DNA from: Cytophagaceae bacterium
GTDB taxonomy: Bacteria; Bacteroidota; Bacteroidia; Cytophagales; Spirosomataceae
Reading direction: 5' to 3'
Assembly: GCA_947450365.1 (NCBI GenBank)
Contig: CANFVE010000027.1
Span: 1-37,023 of the forward strand
DNA length: 37,023 nucleotides
In this document: in pieces, positions 15,937 to 23,715 of the stretch
How positions within the stretch are numbered: position 1 is the first letter of the stretch
How the letters are laid out: each line of letters begins with the position of its first letter
The notes under the pieces: generated by a model
What the model saw: the letters and a program-made list of their open reading frames with translations, nothing else
What the model was told of the DNA's origin: nothing
Database searches by the model: none
Position numbers and translations under genes: made by a program

Positions 15937-16419
15937 ATGAAAAAAATTGTATTCCTTCTGATTTTCCTACTAAGTTTTCAACTCGATTCGGTTGCGCAAG
16001 AACTAAAAAGTAAATTGCTTTTTGAGGTGACGTTTAATCTAAAGCCCGGCGTCGAAATCGGTCAAACCCTAACAGGCAAAAGAACGATTTATCCCGTTTT
16101 AGATGGATTTTTCGAGGGCCCAAATCTAAAAGGAAAAGTGTTGCCCAATGGAGGCGATTGGCTTCTTCAAACCGATGAGACAACACATAAATTGGATGTA
16201 AGAGCTTCCTTACAAACCAACGAAGGCGAAAATATTTATGTAAGCTACCAAGGATATTTAAAGTTAAACGCAGATGGAACGTATTATTTTAGAACCACCC
16301 CCTATTTTGAAACGAGTTCTAAAAAACTTTCCTATCTAAATCACACCGTTTGTGTAGGCGTAGGGACCATCGTAAAACCTGGCGAAACCGTTTCCTATAA
16401 AGTATACCAAATTCTGTAA
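15937..16419 (+). CDS. DUF3237 secreted protein
   Basis: A 160-residue protein with a signal peptide (about 1-20, ending SVAQ). It then follows the DUF3237 pattern: LLFEVTFNLKPGVEIG, GKRTIYPVLDGFFEGPNLKGKVLPNGGDW, DVRASLQTNEGENIYVSYQG, YFRTTPYFETSS and SYLNHTVCVGVG near the end. DUF3237 proteins form a beta-barrel, have no proven reaction and are often found with esterases and oxidoreductases. It is a single gene with its own -7 box and a shared terminator downstream. The neighbour on the other side of that terminator is the convergent molybdenum hydroxylase. Confidence 0.87.
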   Translation: MKKIVFLLIFLLSFQLDSVAQELKSKLLFEVTFNLKPGVEIGQTLTGKRTIYPVLDGFFEGPNLKGKVLPNGGDWLLQTDETTHKLDVRASLQTNEGENIYVSYQGYLKLNADGTYYFRTTPYFETSSKKLSYLNHTVCVGVGTIVKPGETVSYKVYQIL

Positions 16420-16445
16420 GTATTGTATTACTTGTTCTAAATACT

Positions 16446-16473
16446 AAAAGGGAGCCCATGGGCTCCCTTTTTT
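16446..16473. terminator. Bidirectional palindromic terminator
   Basis: AAAAGGGAGCCC and GGGCTCCCTTTT pair perfectly over 12 bp around a 2-nt centre (in practice the innermost pairs open to make the loop) and are followed by more T. It separates the DUF3237 gene from the convergent molybdenum hydroxylase operon. Confidence 0.85.
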
Positions 16474-16495
16474 CATGCAACAATCGAATGATAAT

Positions 16496-18730
16496 CTAAA
16501 TCTTCGGTCCAAAGGGTTGATCATAAAAACGCTTGCCTGTTGCCTTATAAAGCGCATTCGCCACAGCCCCGAAAATCGGTGGGAATGGAGGTTCGCCAAG
16601 GCCCGTCGGATCGACCTCGCTCTTCACAAAATGCACCTCGATTTTCTTAGGTGCCTCCGCATGACGAATCATTCGATAACTATCAAAATTCGTTTGTTCC
16701 GTACGGCCATCCACAATGGTCAATTGCCCAAATAATGCATTCCCAATCCCGTCAATCGCCGCACCCTCTGCCATATTTTTCGCCCCCTCCGGATTGACCA
16801 CCACACCACAATCAATCGCAGATGTTACCTGATCCACTCGCACTTGTCTATCCTTCACCTGCAAATCAATCACCTGCGCCGCATAGGAATTATGACAAAA
16901 ATAGGCCGACACCCCTCGCTTTTTATTCGCATGTTCCGGTTTTCCCCAGCCCGATTTTTCACGAACTAATTCCAACACCCCCATGTAGTGACTCGCATCA
17001 TAATCATTAATTTTCCCTACCGGATTGCTCTTCGCCCGCTGCAATAAATCCAAGCGAAACGCAATCGGATCCTTACCCATATATTCTGCCACTTCATCCA
17101 AAAACGATTGCTCTGCCGCCGCATTGAAATTCGACCGCGGCCCTCGGAAAGCCCCAATCGTGATGTTCGTAGGTATAGACCAACTCTCCGCCAGATAATT
17201 GTCAATCGCCCCTGCCGGGAACCGATTCGCATGTAAGGGAGATTCTGGAACCCCACCGCCTTTGGCATGAAAAGCAGTCAATTGTTTGTTCTCATCAAAG
17301 GCCGCACGGTAAGTCAACGTATATGTAGGTCGGTAAATCCCCCCACTCACATCATCTTCGCGCTTGTAAATCAGTTTCACCGGCGCATTCGCCTGCTTTG
17401 AAATCAACGCCGCCTCCACCATGTAATGGCCATAGGCCCGACGACCAAATCCTCCCCCCATTCGCGCTAAATTAATCTCAATGTTTTCTTTCGGAATACC
17501 CAATCGAGTGGCAATCGTCGACGCAATAAAATCCGGCCCCTGAATCGGTGCAACAAAACGAACCTTATCTCCTTTCACATGCGCAAAGGTGCTCGTCGGC
17601 TCCATAATATTATGCGCCAAAAACGGCGCCGTATAGGTACGCTCCAAAACAAATTTCGCCTCGGCAAACGCTTTGTCAGGGTCTCCGTCTTTCCGCTCAA
17701 TCCGGCCGGGTAATTTGCCCTTAGCCAGCATCTCTGCCTGATGTTGTTTCGTACTTTCCAAACCAGCAGGAACAATCGTATCCCGGTTATTCATGCCCAA
17801 TTCTTTGGTCTCCGGCGAAACTTCCCAGACAGCCTTCAACTTCTTCCGCGCATTCATCACCTCCCACGTCGTTTTCCCCACCACCGCGATCACCTCATTA
17901 AAGGAACGCGTATCAAACATGGCCAATTTCTGTGTAGGCTCATAGACCTGAATCGGAAAAATATCCACAATGCCCGGCATTTTTTTTGCCTCTATCGCAT
18001 CAAATGATTTTAATCGCATCCCAAAAGCCGGCGGCCGCTCCGTCATCGCAATCAACATCCCCGATTCCCGATAATCCATCGTAAACAAAGATTTACCATG
18101 CACGATTTTGGCTCCTTCGACATTTTTTTGAGGGGTGCCCAACAAACGAAACGACGAATTCCCTTTTAACTCAATTCCCTTCGGAACCGGTAATTTAGTC
18201 GCCGCCGTGGCAAATGATCCATAGGTCACTGATTTCCCTGAAGCCGCATGCATCACCTTCCCTAAGGACGTCGTTAATTCTGTCACAGGAACTGCCCACG
18301 CCTCGCTCGCCGCAGTCAAAATCATCTGTCGCGCCGAAGCCCCCGCCGTCCGTAAAATTTTCCATGCCGAACGAATCGACTGGCTTCCTCCCGTAAATTG
18401 ACGATTAAATAAAGCCGTATTAAACGGCGCTTGTTCTACCTCCAATGATTTCCAATCCACATCCAATTCCTCGGCAATCAACATCGGCATTGACGTCATC
18501 ACATTTTGACCAAATTCCGGATTTGGACAGAAAATTTTCACCGCATTATCTGGGGTGATTTTAATGTAACTGGTCAGCTCCTGCCAGGTCGCTTCCATCT
18601 GCAATGCCTCCAAAGAAGCCTCCGGTTTCGCCGTAGCAAACCAGGAAATCCCCAACATAAAGCCCCCGCCAGAAAGCGAAGAAACTTTTAAAAAGGAACG
18701 TCTGCTATAATTTGTGTCTGTCTTTTTCAT
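16496..18730 (-). CDS. Molybdenum hydroxylase large subunit (isoquinoline 1-oxidoreductase beta / xanthine dehydrogenase family)
   Basis: A 744-residue molybdopterin-cytosine-dinucleotide-binding subunit of the xanthine dehydrogenase family, in the isoquinoline/aldehyde oxidoreductase branch. It starts with a twin-arginine signal (SRRSFLK at 9-15), so the folded enzyme is exported to the periplasm. Family segments include RMGGGFGRRAYGHYMVEAA, NITIGAFRGPRSNFNAAAEQSFLDE, AIDCGVVVNPEGAKNMAEGAAIDGIGNALFG and, near the end, GLGEPPFPPIFGAVANA with the active-site Glu713. It should hydroxylate an N-heterocycle or oxidise an aldehyde. It follows the 2Fe-2S subunit by 1 nt. A cytochrome c partner, often encoded next to such pairs, is not in this operon. 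Confidence 0.92.
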   Translation of the reverse strand: MKKTDTNYSRRSFLKVSSLSGGGFMLGISWFATAKPEASLEALQMEATWQELTSYIKITPDNAVKIFCPNPEFGQNVMTSMPMLIAEELDVDWKSLEVEQAPFNTALFNRQFTGGSQSIRSAWKILRTAGASARQMILTAASEAWAVPVTELTTSLGKVMHAASGKSVTYGSFATAATKLPVPKGIELKGNSSFRLLGTPQKNVEGAKIVHGKSLFTMDYRESGMLIAMTERPPAFGMRLKSFDAIEAKKMPGIVDIFPIQVYEPTQKLAMFDTRSFNEVIAVVGKTTWEVMNARKKLKAVWEVSPETKELGMNNRDTIVPAGLESTKQHQAEMLAKGKLPGRIERKDGDPDKAFAEAKFVLERTYTAPFLAHNIMEPTSTFAHVKGDKVRFVAPIQGPDFIASTIATRLGIPKENIEINLARMGGGFGRRAYGHYMVEAALISKQANAPVKLIYKREDDVSGGIYRPTYTLTYRAAFDENKQLTAFHAKGGGVPESPLHANRFPAGAIDNYLAESWSIPTNITIGAFRGPRSNFNAAAEQSFLDEVAEYMGKDPIAFRLDLLQRAKSNPVGKINDYDASHYMGVLELVREKSGWGKPEHANKKRGVSAYFCHNSYAAQVIDLQVKDRQVRVDQVTSAIDCGVVVNPEGAKNMAEGAAIDGIGNALFGQLTIVDGRTEQTNFDSYRMIRHAEAPKKIEVHFVKSEVDPTGLGEPPFPPIFGAVANALYKATGKRFYDQPFGPKI

Positions 18731-18731
18731 C

Positions 18732-19190
18732 TTATTTTGAGGCGGCTAGTTGGATGGCTTTTTTAATACGGGTATAGGTTCCGCACCGACAAATATTTCC
18801 CGTCATATAATTCTCAATATCCTCTTCCGTGGGATTCGGGTTATTTTTCAACAAAGCCGCGGCGCTCATAATTTGGCCAGATTGACAATACCCGCATTGT
18901 GCCACGTCTACATCTAACCACGCTTTTTGAACCGGGTGGTCGCCCTTCGCAGCCAATCCTTCAATCGTCGTGATTTCCTGCCCGGCTAAGGCCGAAACGG
19001 GTAATTGGCACGAACGCACCGCTTGGCCATTCAAATGCACCGTGCAAGCTCCACAAGAACCTACGCCACAGCCATATTTGGTTCCTGGCATTTCCAAAAC
19101 ATCCCGAAGCACCCACAAAAGGGGCATGTTTTCGTCCACTTGAACGTTTTGAACTTTTTTGTTAATCTTTAACGAAAATTTCTTGATCAT
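18732..19190 (-). CDS. Molybdenum hydroxylase 2Fe-2S subunit
   Basis: A 152-residue small subunit carrying two 2Fe-2S clusters. The plant-ferredoxin-type cluster uses Cys41, 46, 49 (CGVGSCGAC) and 61. The second cluster uses Cys99, 102 (CGYCQSG), 134 and 136 (CRCG). The length is normal for the isoquinoline 1-oxidoreductase alpha subunit type. It passes electrons from the molybdenum centre of the large subunit, whose gene starts 1 nt after this stop. There is no signal peptide, so it would be carried out of the cell by the Tat leader of its partner. The operon has its own -7 box and is divergent from the PhyH gene. Confidence 0.93.
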   Translation of the reverse strand: MIKKFSLKINKKVQNVQVDENMPLLWVLRDVLEMPGTKYGCGVGSCGACTVHLNGQAVRSCQLPVSALAGQEITTIEGLAAKGDHPVQKAWLDVDVAQCGYCQSGQIMSAAALLKNNPNPTEEDIENYMTGNICRCGTYTRIKKAIQLAASK

Positions 19191-19219
19191 AGTCGTGTTA
19201 TTTTCAGCAAATTAGTTTA

Positions 19220-19227
19220 CAAAAATA
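19220..19227 (-). promoter_or_regulatory. -7 box TATTTTTG of the molybdenum hydroxylase operon
   Basis: The minus strand reads TATTTTTG, a full match to TAnnTTTG, 29 nt before the 2Fe-2S subunit ATG at 19190. A TTG lies upstream but at a short spacing (15 nt), so the -33 element is uncertain. The remaining intergenic sequence to 19414 is A/T-rich, with no clear box for the PhyH gene. Confidence 0.5.
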
Positions 19228-19414
19228 GGTGGTTTTTTGACCCAAAAATTATACAAATCAAACATCGTCCAAGCAAACTCCTACAATTAATCAGAATCAA
19301 TTGCCTACATTATATATATTAGGAGAAAAAATAACCCCTAGAATTAAAGAAATAATCAGAATTTCGAAGAAATTTGTTTACAATAGCGATAGGACCCCAA
19401 AAATTGTTGAAGCA

Positions 19415-20389
19415 ATGATGACCCCTCAACCCACCATGGCACCCAACATGCCGAAAAACGAACATGTTGACATCCCCGGAAATCCATCTACCGCCAAAAG
19501 CAGCGCGGAAAAATTAAATGATCGGTCGAACGGCCTGCCGCTTCGCGTGTTAAGCGAGGAAGATTGGGCATTTTGGATTCACAATGGCTATGTGGTCATC
19601 AAGCAGGCTGTCCCGCGGGAACAAGCGATGGCGACGGGCCAATTCCTTTGGGAATTCGAAGAAAAAGATCCGAATAACAAAGATACCTGGTACACCGCTC
19701 CGCGCGCAGAAATGAAGATGAAGGAGCTGGCGAATACGGGCATGGTGGAATGTTACAATCACCAGCATTTGTGGAATAATCGGCAAATGCCGCGCGTTTA
19801 CGACGCCTTTGTGGATATCTGGGGAACGGAGAAATTGTGGGTGACAATCGATCGGGCCAATTTAAATTTCCCCATCCGACCTGGACACGAATACAAAGCC
19901 TTTATCCATTGGGATTATGATCCAGAAACGCGACCAGTGAATGTACAAGGCGTGCTGGCGCTGGCGGATCAGACCGACGAACACATGGGCGGCTTCCAAT
20001 GCATCCCCGAGTTATTCCGAAACTATGATACCTGGAAACTGTCCCAGCCCGAAGATCGGGATCGATTCAAACCTGACATGACTGGTTTTACGCCGACCAA
20101 AGTAAAATTAGAAGCCGGCGACCTATTAATTTTCAATTCCACCCAGCCCCATGGCATCCGAGCGAATACCAGCGAGGACAAAGTTCGCATGGCCCAATAC
20201 ATTTCCATGATGCCAGCAGAAGAGAACAATAAATCGCTCAAAGCTTGGCGGATTAATTCATGGAAAAACCGCATCGCTCCGGAAGGATATGCTTTTCCGG
20301 GCGACCCGAGGAATTGGGAAAAAACTAAATACAATACAGCTGAATTGAGTGAATTAGGTGAAAAATTATTGGGTTCAAGGACATGGTAA
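19415..20389 (+). CDS. Phytanoyl-CoA dioxygenase (PhyH) family oxygenase
   Basis: A 324-residue Fe(II)/2-oxoglutarate-dependent dioxygenase of the PhyH family. The iron triad appears as His165 and Asp167 in FIHWDYD and His246 in STQPHGIRA, with Arg258 (KVRMAQY) as the likely 2-oxoglutarate ligand. GGFQCIPELF and LEAGDLLIFNS are also typical. It should hydroxylate an unactivated carbon of a small substrate, which is unknown. Similar proteins occur in natural-product and sugar pathways. The frame is open back to a TTG at 19301, but that extension has no recognisable domain, so the first ATG (19415, with another at 19418) is chosen. It lies between the divergent molybdenum hydroxylase and a co-directional AraC regulator. 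Confidence 0.82.
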   Translation: MMTPQPTMAPNMPKNEHVDIPGNPSTAKSSAEKLNDRSNGLPLRVLSEEDWAFWIHNGYVVIKQAVPREQAMATGQFLWEFEEKDPNNKDTWYTAPRAEMKMKELANTGMVECYNHQHLWNNRQMPRVYDAFVDIWGTEKLWVTIDRANLNFPIRPGHEYKAFIHWDYDPETRPVNVQGVLALADQTDEHMGGFQCIPELFRNYDTWKLSQPEDRDRFKPDMTGFTPTKVKLEAGDLLIFNSTQPHGIRANTSEDKVRMAQYISMMPAEENNKSLKAWRINSWKNRIAPEGYAFPGDPRNWEKTKYNTAELSELGEKLLGSRTW

Positions 20390-20529
20390 GCTGTAAGGAA
20401 AATTAAAAATTGGGCAAATTTGCCATTTCGCTATTTGAAGAAAATTACTACCTTTAAATTACCATTTTGTAATTGATGCCAGATGAACGCTCATCGGCGA
20501 ACACTTGATTACCTTGCCACATTAAACGC

Positions 20530-21687
20530 ATGCTATTAAACGTCTCTATTTTAGGGTTTATATTAGCTGGGATTATACTCCTGTTTTCTTCTTACCGAAA
20601 AAGTAAGAACGCGTATTTGGCGGCCTATTTGTTAGGATCTAATTTATTTTCCTTAATCTATTATGTGATTTTTGAATCGCAAAGCGTGAACTTGGCAGCC
20701 CTTTTTGCCATTAATTTTACCCCCTTTTACCTATTAAATCAGCCCTTTTTGCATTTGTATGTGCTCAGCCAACAAAAAGAGTTCACCTTTAAACCCATGT
20801 ATTTCCTCTTTTTTGTTCCCTTTGCGCTTATTTTATTGAATGTTTCCCCCTATGTTTTCATCCCGTTTTCGCAAAAGGTGGAGTTCGCCAAGAAATTTTT
20901 AAACAACGCGGAACTTCTTTACCAAGCCAAGCTCTTGTTTCTACCTTATTACTATCAGTCCCTTTTCAGGCCTGCGTTTAATTTGATTTTCCTCGTCTTC
21001 ACCTGCCTAACCTATTATAAATTAAGGCATTCCTTTGATTACCCCAAATCGAAGTTTAATGAGCGAAATTTTGTCTTTGCGATTCTCCTCATTTCCGCTT
21101 CATTGAATGGCCTTTCCTTTTTGTTTATTTTCAATAAGCTGCTCATTCAAAGTTTTGATATGACGCTTTTTTCAGGCGTATCGTTTGCAACCATCAATTC
21201 CATGGTTAGTTATTTGTATGTAGGTCAAAATTTATTGCTCCTCTTTTTTCCCCAAATTTTGTTTCAAGAACAATTTCATTCGGCGTCATCCGAACGACAG
21301 AAAAAGGATCTTACCCCGAAGACCGATTCCTCGATTTCGCAAGAAAGGTTTTTGGAAATCGAAGAAATAATTCAGGCATATATACTCGAAAAACCCTATT
21401 TATCACAAGGGTTTACGCTGACGAGTATATCCCAACAAACAGGCCTTCCAGCACATCAGCTCTCCACGTATTTCAATGAATATGTTCATTCTCCTTTCAA
21501 CGATTGGAAAAATAAATTACGTATTGAATATATAGTCTCGGAAATAAATGATGGCAAATTAGAATTTTTAACCATTGAAGGCCTTGCCACGTCTTCCGGC
21601 TTCGCCTCTCGTTCGAATTTCAATAGGGCCTTTTTCACGATTATGAACCAGACGCCTACTGAATACATCAAGGGTTTGAAAAAATAA
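20530..21687 (+). CDS. Membrane-anchored AraC-family transcriptional regulator
   Basis: A 385-residue protein. Residues 1-240 form an N-terminal membrane domain of about seven helices, including LNVSILGFILAGIILLFSS, YFLFFVPFALILLNV and FVFAILLISASLNGLSFLF. A linker follows, and an AraC-type double helix-turn-helix occupies about 278-385. The second HTH has the conserved IEGLATSSGFASRSNFNRAFFTIMNQTPTEYI. This layout is common in Bacteroidota and suggests that a membrane signal directly controls DNA binding. Likely targets are the adjacent PhyH or esterase genes, but this is inference. A near -7 box, TACCTTTA, lies about 75 nt upstream. Confidence 0.9.
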   Translation: MLLNVSILGFILAGIILLFSSYRKSKNAYLAAYLLGSNLFSLIYYVIFESQSVNLAALFAINFTPFYLLNQPFLHLYVLSQQKEFTFKPMYFLFFVPFALILLNVSPYVFIPFSQKVEFAKKFLNNAELLYQAKLLFLPYYYQSLFRPAFNLIFLVFTCLTYYKLRHSFDYPKSKFNERNFVFAILLISASLNGLSFLFIFNKLLIQSFDMTLFSGVSFATINSMVSYLYVGQNLLLLFFPQILFQEQFHSASSERQKKDLTPKTDSSISQERFLEIEEIIQAYILEKPYLSQGFTLTSISQQTGLPAHQLSTYFNEYVHSPFNDWKNKLRIEYIVSEINDGKLEFLTIEGLATSSGFASRSNFNRAFFTIMNQTPTEYIKGLKK

Positions 21688-21693
21688 GGTTTT

Positions 21694-21999
21694 CTAGAGC
21701 AAGGCCTCCACGAGTTGTTCCCATTCTTCGTCCAACGAACACGTCGGCCTCGTTTGCTTCGCCCGCGCATACCAATAATCCGCATTCCACATATCCCCTT
21801 CCTTCCGATGCAAATACGCATGTACCCATGCCGCATCCCGGCCACCTAAATGATCCAATTGCGCATGTGCCTGATCCCAATTGCCTTTCCCATCATACCA
21901 AAGACTTGTCATCACAGGCGAAAGTTCCTTTGCAGGCGAAGGATTTTGTAAGGATTCTTTAAATGATTGTACGCGATCCATGAAGACAAAAAGGTTCAT
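21694..21999 (-). CDS. Conserved hypothetical protein with WYxRA-type motif
   Basis: A 101-residue soluble protein with an intact frame. The C-terminal half holds a striking conserved-looking block: WVHAYLHRKEGDMWNADYWYARA, preceded by MTSLWYDGKGNWDQAHAQLD. This resembles a family of short helical proteins of unknown function in which H-x-Y-L-H-R-K-E-G-D and N-A-x-Y-W-Y-x-R-A are invariant. I cannot give a function. It lies 6 nt after the convergent AraC gene. An internal ATG at 21981 is an alternative start. TAAATTTC upstream is one mismatch from the -7 box. Confidence 0.7.
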   Translation of the reverse strand: MNLFVFMDRVQSFKESLQNPSPAKELSPVMTSLWYDGKGNWDQAHAQLDHLGGRDAAWVHAYLHRKEGDMWNADYWYARAKQTRPTCSLDEEWEQLVEALL

Positions 22000-22184
22000 T
22001 TGAATTTTCGAAATTTATACATTTTATTTTCATGCAGCAACCCGCCGACCAAATCCAAGAATTCCGTGCGCCTTTATCCCACTGAAACTCAATTTAAATA
22101 TCCTAAACACCGATACAGAAAGGGATAAAGTTCGATCTAAATTTTCATTACATTTAGGCTTTAAAAACGAAAATCCCGGTTGAC

Positions 22185-23264
22185 ATGCACTTGACCCTCT
22201 CCAGACTTTTACCGCGCGCTTTACGTGTGAACCCGGTTTTGATATTAATTTTATTTCTTCTTATGCTTTCGTCGGCACATGGCCAAATGCCCTCATCCGA
22301 CAAGGTTCGACAAGATTTCAAAGACTTATTACAAAGACCCTCCACATCCCTGCGACCTTCATTTGAGTCTATAAAGACCGATTCTGTCCTCATCGAAAAG
22401 GGGTTTTTCTATTCCGAAGCCACGGAAAAAGTGCCTGTCTTGATCTACAAACCCTTGGCCGCGGGTCAAAAAAAACTACCCGTGGTCATTTGTCTCCACG
22501 GGACCGGAGGCACTAAAGAGGTCATGCAAGGGATTCTGTATCGCTTGTCCAAAGCTGGGTTTATGGCAGTGGCCATGGATGGTCGCTACGTAGGCGAGCG
22601 GGAGAAGGCCGTGAAAGGGCAAAATTCCTATGTGGAAGCCATTTCGAAGGCCTGGAAAAATACGGATAAAGCACATCAAGAACATCCCTTTTTCTATGAT
22701 ACGGTGTACGATTCTTGGAAGTTGATCGATTATTTAACTACTCGCTCCGATATCGACCCGCATCGCATCGGCATGATGGGTATTTCCAAAGGCGGCATCG
22801 AAACGATTTTGGCGGCTTCAGTAGATACGCGGGTAAAAGTCGCTGTGCCGATAATTGCATTACAGAGTTTTCGGTGGTCCTTAGAAAATGAGCGTTGGGA
22901 TGGCCGCGCCAAAACCATTTGGAACGCGCATCTGCAGGCAGCTAAGGACCTGGGTGATTCGGAGGTAAATAAGAAAAATGTAGAGATATTCTGGAATAAA
23001 TTGATTCCTGGCATCACGGACGCCTATGATTTTCCATCGATGATCCGGCTTTTTTCACCGCGGCCATTGTTGTTGTTGAATACGGAATTGGACCAAAATT
23101 GCCCGCTTCCCGGCGCAAAAATTGCCTTTGCCTCCGCAGCCAAAGCCTATGAGGCGGATCACGCGATGGATAAATTAGGCTTTGACGTGGAGCCGAACGA
23201 GCCACATCGGGCGACGCCCAGGCATCTGGACATGATGATTGCCTGGTTTACGCGGTGGCTTTAA
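22185..23264 (+). CDS. Secreted alpha/beta hydrolase (dienelactone hydrolase/acetyl esterase type)
   Basis: A 359-residue serine hydrolase with a hydrophobic signal segment (about 15-34, ending AHGQ). The oxyanion region is VVICLHGTGGTKEV, and the nucleophile elbow is GMMGISKGGIETI (Ser in G-I-S-K-G). A later strand, LLLLNTELDQNCP, probably supplies the acid, and the histidine is in EPHRATPRHLDMM. The most likely role is removal of ester groups from sugars or plant polymers, but the substrate is not determined. The last bases overlap the stop of the convergent VOC gene. In the gap 22000-22184 I see only a 17-codon frame at 22032 and no strong promoter. Confidence 0.82.
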   Translation: MHLTLSRLLPRALRVNPVLILILFLLMLSSAHGQMPSSDKVRQDFKDLLQRPSTSLRPSFESIKTDSVLIEKGFFYSEATEKVPVLIYKPLAAGQKKLPVVICLHGTGGTKEVMQGILYRLSKAGFMAVAMDGRYVGEREKAVKGQNSYVEAISKAWKNTDKAHQEHPFFYDTVYDSWKLIDYLTTRSDIDPHRIGMMGISKGGIETILAASVDTRVKVAVPIIALQSFRWSLENERWDGRAKTIWNAHLQAAKDLGDSEVNKKNVEIFWNKLIPGITDAYDFPSMIRLFSPRPLLLLNTELDQNCPLPGAKIAFASAAKAYEADHAMDKLGFDVEPNEPHRATPRHLDMMIAWFTRWL

Positions 23265-23686
23265 TTCAGGCTATCCCGGAATTTAAGCGCATTAAATTTG
23301 GCTAGGTCGAGGTGCATGATGCCCCATAGATTTCCATCTAGGTCTTGGATGCTTCGCAAATACATGAACTCCTCCGTTAAGGCAGGAACAGGTTCTAAAC
23401 CCCCGGCGAGTAGGGCGTTTTCGAGAATTTCATCGACTTGTTCTGCATTTTCCACGGGCAAGGTATGCGAAACCATAGATTCTGTAGGGACTTCTTTCCC
23501 CGACTTTTTCATATAGGAAGAAGCGAAAGCTTTGGACTGCAACATCACATAAATCGCATCAGACCACACCAGGCATTTTTGTTCCTCATCTGTAAACAAA
23601 GGATTTAAGGTAAAACCACAAGCTAGATAAAATCGCATGGATTTTTCCAGATCATGAACAGGAAGATTGATAAAAATTTGTTTCAT
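23261..23686 (-). CDS. VOC family (glyoxalase/bleomycin-resistance fold) protein
   Basis: A 141-residue protein of the vicinal oxygen chelate superfamily. It starts with the typical strand-helix IFINLPVHDLEKSMRFYLACGFTLNP and ends with DLDGNLWGIMHLD. The closing segment FMYLRSIQDLDGNLWGIMH resembles the PhnB/VOC subgroup that includes many uncharacterised bacterial proteins. One metal ligand would be the early histidine or asparagine and the other the late histidine. The substrate is unknown. The stop codon overlaps that of the convergent hydrolase. The esterase gene upstream ends 29 nt before it in the same direction, so co-transcription is possible. Confidence 0.85.
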   Translation of the reverse strand: MKQIFINLPVHDLEKSMRFYLACGFTLNPLFTDEEQKCLVWSDAIYVMLQSKAFASSYMKKSGKEVPTESMVSHTLPVENAEQVDEILENALLAGGLEPVPALTEEFMYLRSIQDLDGNLWGIMHLDLAKFNALKFRDSLN

Positions 23687-23715
23687 TTTTCATTTCTGTT
23701 TTTGATTTTTCCCGA

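Noticed and set aside
19301-19414. Longer N-terminus of the PhyH protein from a TTG
   Set aside because: The extra 38 residues have no recognisable domain and two ATG codons lie just before the conserved part.
20413-20424. 12-bp palindrome ggcaaatttgcc after the PhyH gene
   Set aside because: Palindromes of this length are expected several times by chance in 37 kb, and it has no T run or repeat elsewhere that I noticed.
22032-22085. 17-codon plus-strand frame upstream of the hydrolase
   Set aside because: Too short to support, with no promoter box or regulatory hairpin. It could be a remnant, but nothing shows it.
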